DNA of 64,000 bases, taken from contig JADJRO010000001.1 in assembly GCA_016712145.1 (NCBI GenBank), positions 1,853,501 to 1,917,500 of the forward strand. Reading direction: 5' to 3'. This DNA comes from Saprospiraceae bacterium (GTDB taxonomy: Bacteria; Bacteroidota; Bacteroidia; Chitinophagales; Saprospiraceae). Numbering within the stretch: the stretch's first letter is position 1; each line of letters starts with the position of its first letter. The notes below the pieces were generated by a model. It was given only the letters and a program-made list of their open reading frames with translations, made no database searches and was not told the origin of the DNA. The translations under genes were made by a program, and so were the position numbers. Positions 54,559-64,000 of the stretch are shown one piece after another.

Positions 54559-55821
54559 ATGAATTCACCGTTAGTCATTGATCCTTTATTAAAATCCTGG
54601 ATACCTTATCCACAAGATTCAGATTTTCCGATTCAAAATTTACCTCTTGGAATTTTTTCAAAATCAGAAGGAATTCCAAAAGTTTGTTCAATTATAGGTG
54701 ACCAGATTATCGACTTATTTGGTTTGTATTCAGATGGATTCATACAATGTCCGGGATTGGAAATTTCTGATTTAGCAAGTGATTCTCTGAATAAATTATT
54801 AGAAAAAGGAAAAAACAGCATCCGCGAAATTCGAAAGGATTTAGTTCAACTTTTTTCAGAAGCAAATAAAAAAGACCAATCTCTAATTAAAAACCATTTA
54901 TATCCTAAAAATTCAGTCAAATTGCATGTACCGGTAAAAGCAGGTGACTACACCGATTTTTACAGCAGCCGCGAACATGCCACAAATGTTGGAATGATGT
55001 TTCGCGATCCGGCGAATGCACTTTTGCCAAACTGGTTGCATTTACCGGTTGGTTATCACGGTCGTGCTTCTTCTATTGTAGTTTCCGGTACAGACATTAA
55101 ACGTCCCAAAGGCCAGATCCAATTAAAGGATGGGGAAGCGCCCATCCTGGATGCTACCCGACAATTAGATATTGAGTTGGAATTGGCTTTTGTAATTGGT
55201 AAAGAAAATAAATTGGGTGATTCCATCCCAGTTGGCAATGCAGAACAACACATTCAAGGCTTACTCTTATTTAATGATTGGTCTGCTCGCGACATACAAC
55301 GTTGGGAATATGTACCATTGGGTCCTTTTTTAGCTAAAAATTTTGCTTCAAGCATTTCCCCCTGGGTGGTTGATTTAGATGCTTTAGAACCTTTTCGTAC
55401 AAATGGACCTGTGCCAACAGTCACCTTATTGGACTATTTAAAAATTGATAAACCATCTAATTTCAACATCGAATTAGCCGTTTACTTAATCACTCCAGAT
55501 GGTACAGAAAATCTGCTTTGTAAATCAAATTCGAAGTATTTATACTGGAGCATGTCCCAACAATTGGCTCATCACACTATAAATGGCTGCAATATGCAAA
55601 TTGGAGATCTCTGTGCATCCGGAACGATTTCTGGTCCAACTCCGGAATCTTATGGTTCCCTGTTGGAACTTGCCTGGAAAGGAACAAAACCCTTGTTGAT
55701 GAAAGATGGCACGACACGGAGTTTTTTGCAAGATGGAGATACTGTAGTTATTAAGGGATTTGCACAACATGCCCAGTATCGAATTGGCTTTGGTGAAGTT
55801 TCAGGCCGAATCGTAGCCTAA
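54559..55821 (+). CDS. Fumarylacetoacetase
   Basis: 420 residues from ATG 54559 (MNSPLVIDPLLKSWIPYPQD). An open frame from 54430 would overlap metF and is rejected as the start. The catalytic core shows 'DYTDFYSSREHATNVGMMFR', 'LPVGYHGRASSIVVSG', 'LELAFVIGKENKLG', and 'FNDWSARDIQRWEYVPLGPF' with the metal and catalytic residues. It splits fumarylacetoacetate into fumarate and acetoacetate, the last step of tyrosine breakdown. Other tyrosine-pathway genes are not in this window. Confidence 0.94.
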   Translation: MNSPLVIDPLLKSWIPYPQDSDFPIQNLPLGIFSKSEGIPKVCSIIGDQIIDLFGLYSDGFIQCPGLEISDLASDSLNKLLEKGKNSIREIRKDLVQLFSEANKKDQSLIKNHLYPKNSVKLHVPVKAGDYTDFYSSREHATNVGMMFRDPANALLPNWLHLPVGYHGRASSIVVSGTDIKRPKGQIQLKDGEAPILDATRQLDIELELAFVIGKENKLGDSIPVGNAEQHIQGLLLFNDWSARDIQRWEYVPLGPFLAKNFASSISPWVVDLDALEPFRTNGPVPTVTLLDYLKIDKPSNFNIELAVYLITPDGTENLLCKSNSKYLYWSMSQQLAHHTINGCNMQIGDLCASGTISGPTPESYGSLLELAWKGTKPLLMKDGTTRSFLQDGDTVVIKGFAQHAQYRIGFGEVSGRIVA

Positions 55822-55932
55822 GTTAACAAGTCATGTATTTTTTTTATTTAAATACTTACTATATTTGATTGGCGTTCAAGTCGCTTTGAATTTTATTACT
55901 ATTTCTAAATCTACCTGTTCAAAATCATAGCT

Positions 55933-56220
55933 ATGAAAATTAAAATAATCTCTGTATTGCTTATTTACTTTTTTATAAGTTCATTTACCTGTAAAAAAGA
56001 AGAAAGTCCATTATGTGCTCATTTCTATATTGAAGTTACACATGATACTCAGGACAATTTATTAACGGTCCAAACATTTAATGGATTGGGGCCATTTAAA
56101 ATTGTTTGGTCAACTGGTGCGTCTGGTAATTCAATTGATGTGATTAAGCCGGGATTGTATAGCGTCACCGTTACAGATGGAAATGCTTGTGTAAGAACAA
56201 AATCAATTACCGTAAATTAG
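55933..56220 (+). CDS. Small lipoprotein with one SprB-like repeat
   Basis: 95 residues. A signal ending FFISSFTC gives a lipobox-type Cys near residue 20. The remainder is a single SprB/PKD-like repeat ('FNGLGPFKIVWSTGASGNSI', 'DVIKPGLYSVTVTDGNACVR'). It is probably a small surface-exposed lipoprotein. The same module type appears five times in the large protein at 3717-6302. Confidence 0.78.
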   Translation: MKIKIISVLLIYFFISSFTCKKEESPLCAHFYIEVTHDTQDNLLTVQTFNGLGPFKIVWSTGASGNSIDVIKPGLYSVTVTDGNACVRTKSITVN

Positions 56221-56237
56221 TTTTTATACGTACGATT

Positions 56238-56268
56238 CAGGATTCTAAAGATCCTGGTATCTCTTTTT
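56238..56268 (+). terminator. Weak terminator-like hairpin
   Basis: CAGGAT and ATCCTG form a 6-bp stem around TCTAAAG, followed by a T-rich run. It sits 18 bp past the small lipoprotein's stop. Confidence 0.4.
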
Positions 56269-56368
56269 ATTTAAAGAACCTTCATGCATTAAATAGTATC
56301 ATGTGAAGATTCTAAAATAGATAAACTGAAAATTCATTTTATTTTCAATAGCCTCTTGTGTGGTAGTT

Positions 56369-57364
56369 TCAGAAAAACAACCAATGGCCTTTTACACATC
56401 CTTTTGAATTAATTTCTAAGCTTGGAGCCGGTATTTTAATAATATTTAAAATGCTTAATCCGGTTTTAAGAAAATGATTCTTGACTTTGAGCTTACTCAA
56501 ATCTAAATCTAATGAAAGATAGTATTGCCGGAATCGTTTTTCTGATTCTAAAATGTAGTGATCATTCGGAGTTACCCATTCATTTTTAAATCCACCATAT
56601 AAATTATCGGATCCATAGCCAATAGCAACATTCAAATAAGCAGGCCAAACGGATTGGATTGTTTGTGAAAACATGCCCGGATTGAACGATAACCAAAAAG
56701 TCTGGGCATTATAATCTTTTAACACGCTATTGAAATAGCCGCTTCCATATAAATCTCTGGCTCTGGATTGATAGCTGGTTGTGTGACCCGCCTTTCCAAT
56801 AATTGCTTGGTCTGAGTAGTTTTTGGGATTCGCTGAAAGCTTTAATTTAAATTTTTGATCATCCCAAAGCAATTGTTGTCCAACAAAAAATCCAGATCCA
56901 AGTAAATTAAAATAAACATCCGGAAAACTAAATCCATATTCCGGACTAAAGCCATCCAATACTTCAATCGTTGTTTGAAATAACATTGCAATTGAACTTC
57001 CCAAAATCAATCCCTTCTTTTTGTTTAGTCCAGTCCAACGTGCACCTTGATAACACAAAGCAGTTTGGAAATAGCTATCAAAACCATGTGCTACTTTATC
57101 CATTTGATTCCATTCACCAAAATCATTGAAGGTGTGAAATGAAGTTTGTTCTGATTTCGAATACCAGGCTTTAAATAAACCGATTGAAAATGCAGAATAC
57201 GTTGCAGTAGTAAATCCACTTGCAAGCAATACCCGACGCTTGTTAAGCGTATCAGATGGAGTAAAAAAACTTTGATAACCAGATTGAGCTTGAATAGAAG
57301 CTAGAATCCCACAAAAAAAAACCAGACTTAAAGCGCACTGTTTAAGTCTGGTTGTAATGTTCAT
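56369..57364 (-). CDS. DUF2279 (YfiM-like) outer-membrane-associated protein
   Basis: 331 residues. After a signal peptide (MNITTRLKQCALSLVFFCGI) the conserved words are 'FHTFNDFGEWNQMDKVAHGF', 'GSSIAMLFQTTIEVLDGFSP' and 'YGFSFPDVYFNLLGSGFFVG', diagnostic of the DUF2279 family. Function is unknown. It lies 26 bp downstream of ahcY in the same direction. Confidence 0.85.
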   Translation of the reverse strand: MNITTRLKQCALSLVFFCGILASIQAQSGYQSFFTPSDTLNKRRVLLASGFTTATYSAFSIGLFKAWYSKSEQTSFHTFNDFGEWNQMDKVAHGFDSYFQTALCYQGARWTGLNKKKGLILGSSIAMLFQTTIEVLDGFSPEYGFSFPDVYFNLLGSGFFVGQQLLWDDQKFKLKLSANPKNYSDQAIIGKAGHTTSYQSRARDLYGSGYFNSVLKDYNAQTFWLSFNPGMFSQTIQSVWPAYLNVAIGYGSDNLYGGFKNEWVTPNDHYILESEKRFRQYYLSLDLDLSKLKVKNHFLKTGLSILNIIKIPAPSLEINSKGCVKGHWLFF

Positions 57365-57390
57365 ATAATTTATGTCAATACGACTCGCGA

Positions 57391-58704
57391 TTAGTAGCGA
57401 TAATATTCCGCTTTGTATGGACCATCTTTTTTAACTCCGATGTAATCGCTTTGTTTGGTATTTAATTCTTCTAATTCAACACCAATTTGTGCTAAATGCA
57501 AACGGGCCACTTTTTCATCCAGGCTTTTAGGCAAGGTGTACACCTGGTTTTCGTAACGATCTGCATGTTGCCATAATTCCAATTGCGCCATGCATTGATT
57601 GGTAAACGAATTACTCATTACAAAAGAAGGATGTCCTGTGGCACAACCTAAATTGACTAAGCGACCTTCTGCCAATAAAATAATATCCTTTCCATCTACT
57701 GTATATTTATCAACCTGAGGTTTTATTTCAACATGTGTTTTTCCAAAGTTACTTTTTAACCAGGCCACATCAATTTCATTATCAAAATGACCAATGTTGC
57801 AAACGATGGTTTTGTCTTTCATCGATCTGAAATGTTTTTCAGAAATGATATCACAATTGCCCGTGGCAGTAACGACAATATTTGCCAATTTAACTGCATT
57901 TTCCATTTTTAATACTTGAAATCCATCCATTGCTGCCTGTAAGGCACAAATCGGATCGATTTCCGTTACAATTACCCGGCAACCTGCACCACGCAATGAA
58001 GCAGCAGATCCTTTTCCAACATCACCATAACCAGCGACTACCGCTACTTTACCAGCCATCATAATATCCGTTGCACGACGAATGGCATCTACGCAGGATT
58101 CTTTACAACCGTATTTATTGTCAAACTTAGATTTTGTAACTGAATCATTTACATTAATACAAGGTAAAGGAAGGTTACCGTTTTTCATACGGTCATACAA
58201 ACGCAATACTCCCGTTGTTGTTTCTTCAGAAATTCCACGAATGCCGCTGATAAGTTCTGGATAATGATCCAAAACCATATTGGTTAAGTCTCCTCCATCA
58301 TCTAAAATCATATTTAATGGCTGCCCATCTTTAAATGCAAATAAGGTTTGCTCGATACACCATTCGAATTCCTCTTCATTCATGCCTTTCCATGCAAAGA
58401 CTGGAATGTTTTTAGCTGCGATTGCTGCTGCGGCATGATCCTGTGTTGAGAAAATATTACAGGATGACCAACTTACTTCAGCTCCTAATTCAATCAAAGT
58501 TTCAATTAAAACGGCCGTTTGAATGGTCATATGCAGGCATCCTGCTATGCGGGCACCTTGTAATGGTTTGGATGGGCCAAATTCAGTACGAAGGGACATG
58601 AGTCCTGGCATTTCTGCTTCAGCCAACTCAATTTCTTTACGACCCCAGTCTGCTAAACTTATATCTTTAACCCGATACTTTAGATGTGTTGCTACTTGCT
58701 CCAT
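57391..58704 (-). CDS. ahcY: Adenosylhomocysteinase
   Basis: 437 residues. NAD-binding GYGDVGKGSAASLRGAG, 'HMTIQTAVLIETLIELGAEV', 'INVNDSVTKSKFDNKYGCKE' and the C-terminal 'KKDGPYKAEYYRY' are standard. It cleaves S-adenosylhomocysteine to adenosine and homocysteine, relieving methyltransferase inhibition. A minus-strand -7 element TAACTTTG lies at 58721-58728, 17 bp upstream. The neighbouring metF is part of the same methionine cycle. Confidence 0.97.
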   Translation of the reverse strand: MEQVATHLKYRVKDISLADWGRKEIELAEAEMPGLMSLRTEFGPSKPLQGARIAGCLHMTIQTAVLIETLIELGAEVSWSSCNIFSTQDHAAAAIAAKNIPVFAWKGMNEEEFEWCIEQTLFAFKDGQPLNMILDDGGDLTNMVLDHYPELISGIRGISEETTTGVLRLYDRMKNGNLPLPCINVNDSVTKSKFDNKYGCKESCVDAIRRATDIMMAGKVAVVAGYGDVGKGSAASLRGAGCRVIVTEIDPICALQAAMDGFQVLKMENAVKLANIVVTATGNCDIISEKHFRSMKDKTIVCNIGHFDNEIDVAWLKSNFGKTHVEIKPQVDKYTVDGKDIILLAEGRLVNLGCATGHPSFVMSNSFTNQCMAQLELWQHADRYENQVYTLPKSLDEKVARLHLAQIGVELEELNTKQSDYIGVKKDGPYKAEYYRY

Positions 58705-58720
58705 ATTTTCAAATTTTGCG

Positions 58721-58728
58721 CAAAGTTA
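58721..58728 (-). promoter_or_regulatory. -7 element (TAACTTTG) for ahcY
   Basis: Exact TAnnTTTG match on the minus strand, 16 bp before the ahcY ATG. No clear -33 element. Confidence 0.45.
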
Positions 58729-58816
58729 TTAATAAATTTCTTATAAAATAAGAACTTGACTCCTAGCGTGTTAATGGCTATTTAATAACAGCTTTTGCTG
58801 AAAATTGTTGTACAAA

Positions 58817-59848
58817 TTATGGTCGAATTAAGGTATTAATTCGGGGATTCATTAGACTAAACCAAAGCGGTGGAATCAAAGCAATTAAAATACTGGCAGG
58901 ATAACCAAAAGGCAATTGTGGACTGTGCAGTTTGCTCTCCAAATGCTGATATTTAACAGCTGCTTTTTCATGATGGTGCGGATGTCGGGTCAATTCATAT
59001 AAAAATATGCGACCTAAAACATGGTCTGAATTCCATGAGTGAAAATTTGTAACGCGTTCAATTTGATGATTGTCCAAAAGGTTTCGTTGAAGTCCATAAT
59101 GCTCTATATAGTTGATGGATTCTAATAGCAGGATTGCAATCAACGCAATTCCCAAAGCAGAAACCAAACCCAACAGCCCCGCAATCAAATAGCAAATACC
59201 CAAATAACAAAATTGTAACACCAGTTGGCAAAGCAACTGATTTTTCCAATGAAAAAATGGCAGTTGGCATTGTTCAAGTCTTCTTGCTTCCAGAAAGATT
59301 GATTTTTTATAAACACCTGCAATACTCCGAATCCAAAAACGAAAAAGGGATTCATTGAATCTGGCTGAAGAAGGGTCTTTTGATGTTGCTACATACTTAT
59401 GATGCCAGAAATTGTGTTCGACTGTAAAGTGCATATACAATGCAGGTAATAACAATGCCTGGGAAAAGATTTTATTGATCAACCCGGGTCTATGTCCTAA
59501 TTCATGCGCTACATTAATTCCCATAACACCCGTACATATTCCCAAATTTAATACCAGCAAAGTCCAAATCCAAAAATCCAGCGGCTGTGATTGCAACATG
59601 AATAAAAAGTAAAAATTAAGGAAATAAAGCAATGGAAGGTTTAAATACAACAGGATATCAAAATAGATCGCATTGCTTTGTTGTTTTCGGATTATCGCAG
59701 TTTCATTGGTTGAATTGATAGGTAAAAAGAATTCAAGTATTGGAATAAATACAAATCCAAGATAAAAACTCCCAGGAGCAAACCAGGATTGAAACCAAAG
59801 GCCCATAAACCCAAGTATCGGAATAAAAATTGCAAATAGGTATTTCAA
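58817..59848 (-). CDS. Alkane 1-monooxygenase / fatty acid desaturase (AlkB-like)
   Basis: 343 residues with about six membrane helices. The di-iron histidines appear in order: 'NVAHELGHRPG', 'FTVEHNFWHHKYVATSKDPS', 'NYIEHYGLQRN' and 'LTRHPHHHEKAAVKYQHLES'. These are the AlkB signatures, including the diagnostic NYIEHYGL. It hydroxylates terminal carbons of medium-chain alkanes or related lipids, needing a rubredoxin that is not encoded nearby. In Bacteroidota it may instead act on fatty acids. Confidence 0.92.
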   Translation of the reverse strand: MKYLFAIFIPILGFMGLWFQSWFAPGSFYLGFVFIPILEFFLPINSTNETAIIRKQQSNAIYFDILLYLNLPLLYFLNFYFLFMLQSQPLDFWIWTLLVLNLGICTGVMGINVAHELGHRPGLINKIFSQALLLPALYMHFTVEHNFWHHKYVATSKDPSSARFNESLFRFWIRSIAGVYKKSIFLEARRLEQCQLPFFHWKNQLLCQLVLQFCYLGICYLIAGLLGLVSALGIALIAILLLESINYIEHYGLQRNLLDNHQIERVTNFHSWNSDHVLGRIFLYELTRHPHHHEKAAVKYQHLESKLHSPQLPFGYPASILIALIPPLWFSLMNPRINTLIRP

Positions 59849-59927
59849 TTAATATGGATTGATTCGTTTGGAAGCCATAAATATCTTGATAAAATAAACT
59901 ATCTTTATTTAATCTTAATTTATCAGT

Positions 59928-61070
59928 ATGAACAAAGTTACCTGTTTTATTCTATGCTTGGTATTGCTGCACACTACTTTACAGCTTCAATCGCAACAAA
60001 CAATTCGCACTAATTTAGTGCATGATGGCCTAACCAGAACTTATTCCTATTATTTGCCTGCAAATTTTAATCAATCTAAATTTTATCCCCTTGTATTCAA
60101 TTTACATGGATACGGATCCAATGGGGATCAACAAGAATTCTACGGAGATTTTAGAAAAATAGCCGATACTGCAGGTTTTATATTGGTTCATCCAAACGGC
60201 ACAGTATTTCCACAAACCACCCAACAATTTTGGAATGTTGGATTAGTAGGCAGCAGCAATGTGGATGATGTTGGGTTCATCCATGCTATCATTGATACCC
60301 TTTCTAAGGTCTATTCTATTGACGCTGATCGAATCTTTAGTACCGGCATGTCAAATGGAGGTTTTATGAGTTATCATTTAGCGTGTGTTAGCAATCGCTT
60401 TGCCGCCATTGCATCTGTAACCGGTTCGATGACCTTCTTGACACAGACACTATGTAAAAATGCTCAACCCATTCCCGTAATGGAAATACATGGAGACGCC
60501 GATGCAGTTGTCAATTACAATGGATCTACAGGAGTTTTATCGATCCCAGACGTATTGGATTTTTGGATTCAAAAAAATAGCCTGGACAAACAAAAATTAA
60601 TTAAATCATCTGTTCCAGATATCAACAAGACCGATGGGGCAACTGCGGAATTATATATTTATCCTGGAACGAATGAAGTTCAACATTACAAAATACTAAA
60701 CGGAGCGCATACCTGGCCCGGATCCCCTTTTGTAATTGGTACTACTTGTCAAGACTTCAATGCGAGTCTTGAAATTTGGAAATTTTTTAGCAAGTACAAA
60801 CGAAATCTGGTTTCAAGTGAGGATTTAACTAATTTTTATATTGAGCTGTTTCCAAACCCGGCTTATGATAAGGTATTGATTTCAACCCAAAATAATTTGC
60901 AATTACCGATGAAAATAGAAATTATTAACAGCGTCGGACAGAACTATCTTTCAAAAAGTTTAAATACATCTCCGTATGAATTACAAATAACGAATTTGCC
61001 TTCCGGAATTTATTTTATAAATTTTATACAAGGATCAACTAAATACACCAGGCGATTTATTAAACAATAA
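59928..61070 (+). CDS. Secreted PHB depolymerase-like esterase with T9SS tail
   Basis: 380 residues. A signal peptide (MNKVTCFILCLVLLHTTL) precedes an esterase domain of the LpqC/polyhydroxybutyrate-depolymerase type. It shows the oxyanion-hole 'FNLHGYGSNGDQQEFYGD', nucleophile Ser in 'ADRIFSTGMSNGGFMSYHLA', Asp in 'EIHGDADAVVNYNG' and His in 'ILNGAHTWPGSPF'. A type A sorting domain follows (IELFPNPAYDKVLIST to the end). It is secreted and acts on ester or feruloyl-type substrates; specificity is unknown. Confidence 0.9.
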   Translation: MNKVTCFILCLVLLHTTLQLQSQQTIRTNLVHDGLTRTYSYYLPANFNQSKFYPLVFNLHGYGSNGDQQEFYGDFRKIADTAGFILVHPNGTVFPQTTQQFWNVGLVGSSNVDDVGFIHAIIDTLSKVYSIDADRIFSTGMSNGGFMSYHLACVSNRFAAIASVTGSMTFLTQTLCKNAQPIPVMEIHGDADAVVNYNGSTGVLSIPDVLDFWIQKNSLDKQKLIKSSVPDINKTDGATAELYIYPGTNEVQHYKILNGAHTWPGSPFVIGTTCQDFNASLEIWKFFSKYKRNLVSSEDLTNFYIELFPNPAYDKVLISTQNNLQLPMKIEIINSVGQNYLSKSLNTSPYELQITNLPSGIYFINFIQGSTKYTRRFIKQ

Positions 61071-61085
61071 TATATAGATTCCATT

Positions 61086-62639
61086 TTACCCATGAAGTGC
61101 AGTTACATTGACTTTTTCAATTCCGATTAGATGCAATTCGATATGACGATCGTGTGCTTTGTTTTCAAATTCCGAAATGATTTCTAATATATCATAGTCA
61201 ATAAAATTGCATTCCCCACCATCGATAGTCAGAACACAATATTCTGGTACTTCATCCAATACCTGGCGCAATTTAACTTTATTTAAAAAGCTGACATTTG
61301 TATTTAATTTGATGTATTCAGATTCAATTCCGTTAATAGTTTTTCTGGTAATTTTATATTCTGCCTTAAAATTATTTTGGATTATAAAGTAAATTGATAA
61401 AAGTAATCCAATACTTACTCCTATAAGTAAATCCGTAGACAAGATTACTAAAATCGTAATGCTAAAAGGAATAAATTGCTTCCAACCCAAACTCCACATG
61501 TTGCGATACAATTTAGGTTTAGTTAAATTTAATCCTGTTACCAACAAGATTGCCGAAAGCGATGCATAGGGAATTTTATTTAGTACAAATGGAATCAACA
61601 ATACTGCTAATAATAAAAAAAGTCCATGAGTAAATGCAGCCATTTTGGTTCGGGCACCTGCATCAACATTTGCTGCACCCCGCACCACTACAGCAGTTAT
61701 TGGCAATGCGCCTAAACAACCGCAGGCTATATTTCCAACACCTTGAGCTAGTAATTCCCGATTAATGGGTGTAATTCTATTCCTTTTATCTAATTTATCA
61801 ATTGCTTCAATGCATAATAAGGTTTCCAAACTTGCCAATAAACCAATTAAGATTCCATCTTTCCAAAATTGAACATTGTCAAACAATTTTGAAAAATCCG
61901 GAAATGCAATGCTTTCAAATAGATTATTAGAAATCTGAACCAATTGTGTTTGTTTTAAAGCATGTGTCTGGATATAATCATTTAGCAAGCTATTGATTAA
62001 TATCCCAAGCAACACAACAACAAGAGGTGCAGGAATTACCTTCCATTTTTTTGCTCTGGGATGTTGAAAAAATAGTAAAATACTAATACCACTTAATGCG
62101 ATTAATACAGCAGCACGTGTACTGTGCTTGTAAAAATTTTGAATATTTCCTAAAAAATGATTGGACGAAAATAAATTTAAAAATCCGCTTGTCCAGAAAT
62201 CGGGTTGATCATAGCCAATTGCCAGTGGAATTTGTTTCATAATAAGGATAATTCCAATAGCAGCTAACATTCCTTTAATTACAGATGAGGGGAAATAGTT
62301 TGCAATCAAACCAAGTTTTAATAAGCCTAGCAGAATTTGAAATGCGCCTGCGATGACAACTGTCAATAAGAATACTTTATAATCACCCATGGATGCAATG
62401 GAAGCTGCAACCAAGGTCGTGAGTCCGGCGGCAGGACCGGATACAGCTAACTGAGAATTACTAATTAGTGGTACAATCATCCCGCCAATAATTCCAGAGA
62501 GCAATCCAGAATAGAGTGGGGCTCCGCTGGCCAATGCAATCCCCAAGCAAAGTGGGAGCGCAACCAAAAACACAGAAAGCCCCGCAGGCAGATCGTGTTT
62601 AAACCACATGATTTTATAATATTTAATGGTTCGTTTCAT
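61086..62639 (-). CDS. SulP family inorganic anion transporter
   Basis: 517 residues. Transmembrane core of about 10-12 helices with 'FKHDLPAGLSVFLVALPLCL' and 'QLAVSGPAAGLTTLVAASIA' signatures. The C-terminal STAS-like domain (about 430-517) has 'YCVLTIDGGECNFIDYDILE'. The family carries sulfate, bicarbonate or other anions; the bicarbonate-type branch is typical when a carbonic anhydrase neighbours, which is not seen here. The C-terminus ends VNVTALHG after a short STAS region. Confidence 0.92.
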   Translation of the reverse strand: MKRTIKYYKIMWFKHDLPAGLSVFLVALPLCLGIALASGAPLYSGLLSGIIGGMIVPLISNSQLAVSGPAAGLTTLVAASIASMGDYKVFLLTVVIAGAFQILLGLLKLGLIANYFPSSVIKGMLAAIGIILIMKQIPLAIGYDQPDFWTSGFLNLFSSNHFLGNIQNFYKHSTRAAVLIALSGISILLFFQHPRAKKWKVIPAPLVVVLLGILINSLLNDYIQTHALKQTQLVQISNNLFESIAFPDFSKLFDNVQFWKDGILIGLLASLETLLCIEAIDKLDKRNRITPINRELLAQGVGNIACGCLGALPITAVVVRGAANVDAGARTKMAAFTHGLFLLLAVLLIPFVLNKIPYASLSAILLVTGLNLTKPKLYRNMWSLGWKQFIPFSITILVILSTDLLIGVSIGLLLSIYFIIQNNFKAEYKITRKTINGIESEYIKLNTNVSFLNKVKLRQVLDEVPEYCVLTIDGGECNFIDYDILEIISEFENKAHDRHIELHLIGIEKVNVTALHG

Positions 62640-62683
62640 GGATTAAATCGAACTGCTAAATTAGGGCGAATCGTTGAATGATA

Positions 62684-62940
62684 GCTGATAAGCTGTTAAG
62701 CTGACAAGCTGTTAAGTTGACAAGCTGTTAAGGTTAAAGCTTGGAATGTATGATTTAAAATGATTCGAATAATAACTCCGGAATTTCTTTGGGCTTATTA
62801 GCTTTTTAGCTTAATAGCTTTTTAGCTGACAAGCTGTTAAGGTTAAAGCTTGGAATGTATGATTTAAAATGATTGGATTAATGACGTTGGTATTTCTTTT
62901 AGCTTAATAGCTTATTAGCTAGTCAGCTTAACAGCTTCTT
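62684..62940. repeat. Tandem AGCTGTTAAG-type repeats with a 109-bp duplicated unit
   Basis: AAGCTGTTAAG(C/T)TGAC words occur three times in 62690-62730. A 47-bp block (62719-62765) recurs exactly at 62828-62874, a period of 109 bp. AGCTTAATAGCT and TTAGCTTTTTAGC words give many inverted pairs. A related AGCTATTAGGCTATTAAG lies after the CotH gene near 23205. It holds no gene and lies between sulP and the rrn terminator. Confidence 0.85.
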
Positions 62941-62950
62941 CAATTGTCCC

Positions 62951-62986
62951 AAAAAAAAAGCCCTGACACCAACGTGCAGGGCTTTT
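62951..62986 (-). terminator. rrn operon terminator
   Basis: On the minus strand AGCCCTG and CAGGGCT form a stem around a short loop, followed by a run of T (plus-strand A-run at 62951-62959). It starts about 10 bp past the 5S 3' end. Confidence 0.85.
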
Positions 62987-62995
62987 GAAAAAAAA

Positions 62996-63104
<109 letters not shown>

Positions 63105-63183
63105 AAACTTTTTCCCGCGATGCGGGATATTTTTTAAAAAAAAGGTTGGAAGAGAAAAAGAGCAGAAGATTTTGAAAAAAAAA

Positions 63184-64000
<817 letters not shown>

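Noticed and set aside
62684..62940. Possible CRISPR array
   Set aside because: Repeats are irregular in spacing and partly overlapping, and there are no uniform spacers or cas genes.

Overview
The window is an AT-rich stretch of a Bacteroidota chromosome. The best guess is the Saprospiria/Saprospiraceae side of the phylum, inferred from protein style only. The evidence for the phylum is direct: many secreted proteins carry type IX secretion (T9SS) C-terminal sorting tails or a gliding-type CHU_C tail. T9SS accessory genes are present (PorP/SprF-like, an OmpA/TPR PorE-like protein, a DUF5103 plug-type protein). Several promoters match the Bacteroidota -7 motif TAnnTTTG.

Layout. 1-7.5 kb: secreted or surface proteins (a T9SS protein cut by the window edge, an LVIVD/choice-of-anchor-B protein, a five-repeat CHU_C protein, a YCF48-like lipoprotein). 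7.6-14.2 kb: housekeeping genes (CvpA, obgE, adk, an NlpC/P60 lipoprotein, an omega-amidase-like nitrilase, rplY, prs, a SET-domain protein) plus a broken four-helix-bundle (S23/IVP-type) gene. 14.3-20.7 kb: the OmpA/TPR and PorP-like genes, then a DtxR regulator / metal-binding lipoprotein-like protein / ABC ATPase operon with no permease, then a nitroreductase. 20.9-29.4 kb: a CotH-kinase T9SS protein, a ROK sugar kinase, a lipid kinase, PadR plus PspC, an aldehyde dehydrogenase, and an MlaE/MlaF-type ABC pair. 29.5-34.6 kb: an ACE-like M2 dipeptidase, a lytic transglycosylase, a decayed GxxExxY gene inside inverted repeats, and a GH3-family protein. 34.7-38.9 kb: a MacA-like adaptor, TolC and the DUF5103 protein. 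39-44.3 kb: bacilliredoxin, a PQQ-type propeller lipoprotein, and a secreted lipase-like hydrolase overlapped by a T9SS protein. 44.9-48.9 kb: parE, GNAT, sterol desaturase, ppa. 48.9-62.6 kb: PhoD, a second CotH protein, metF, fumarylacetoacetase, a small SprB-repeat lipoprotein, a DUF2279 protein, ahcY, AlkB, a PHB-depolymerase-like esterase and SulP. 62.95-64 kb: terminator, 5S rRNA and the 3' part of 23S rRNA of an rrn operon transcribed leftward.

The most notable signals are sequence-level. (1) Four apparent frameshifts lie between 12.4 and 19 kb. Each is at an A/T run of exactly five bases, and each is repaired by making the run six; this points to homopolymer under-calling or a shared real process. 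(2) An in-frame TAA truncates the MlaE permease, yet the original stop still overlaps the MlaF start as ATGA. (3) A GxxExxY pseudogene sits between inverted copies of a CGCAGAGACGCAAAGACGC repeat. (4) Families of palindromes and short repeats sit in intergenic regions, including a CATTGCAG family at three convergent gene junctions and a near-perfect 31-bp inverted repeat around the ppa promoter region. No CRISPR array, prophage, transposase or tRNA was recognised. I found no convincing complete novel defence or biosynthetic system.
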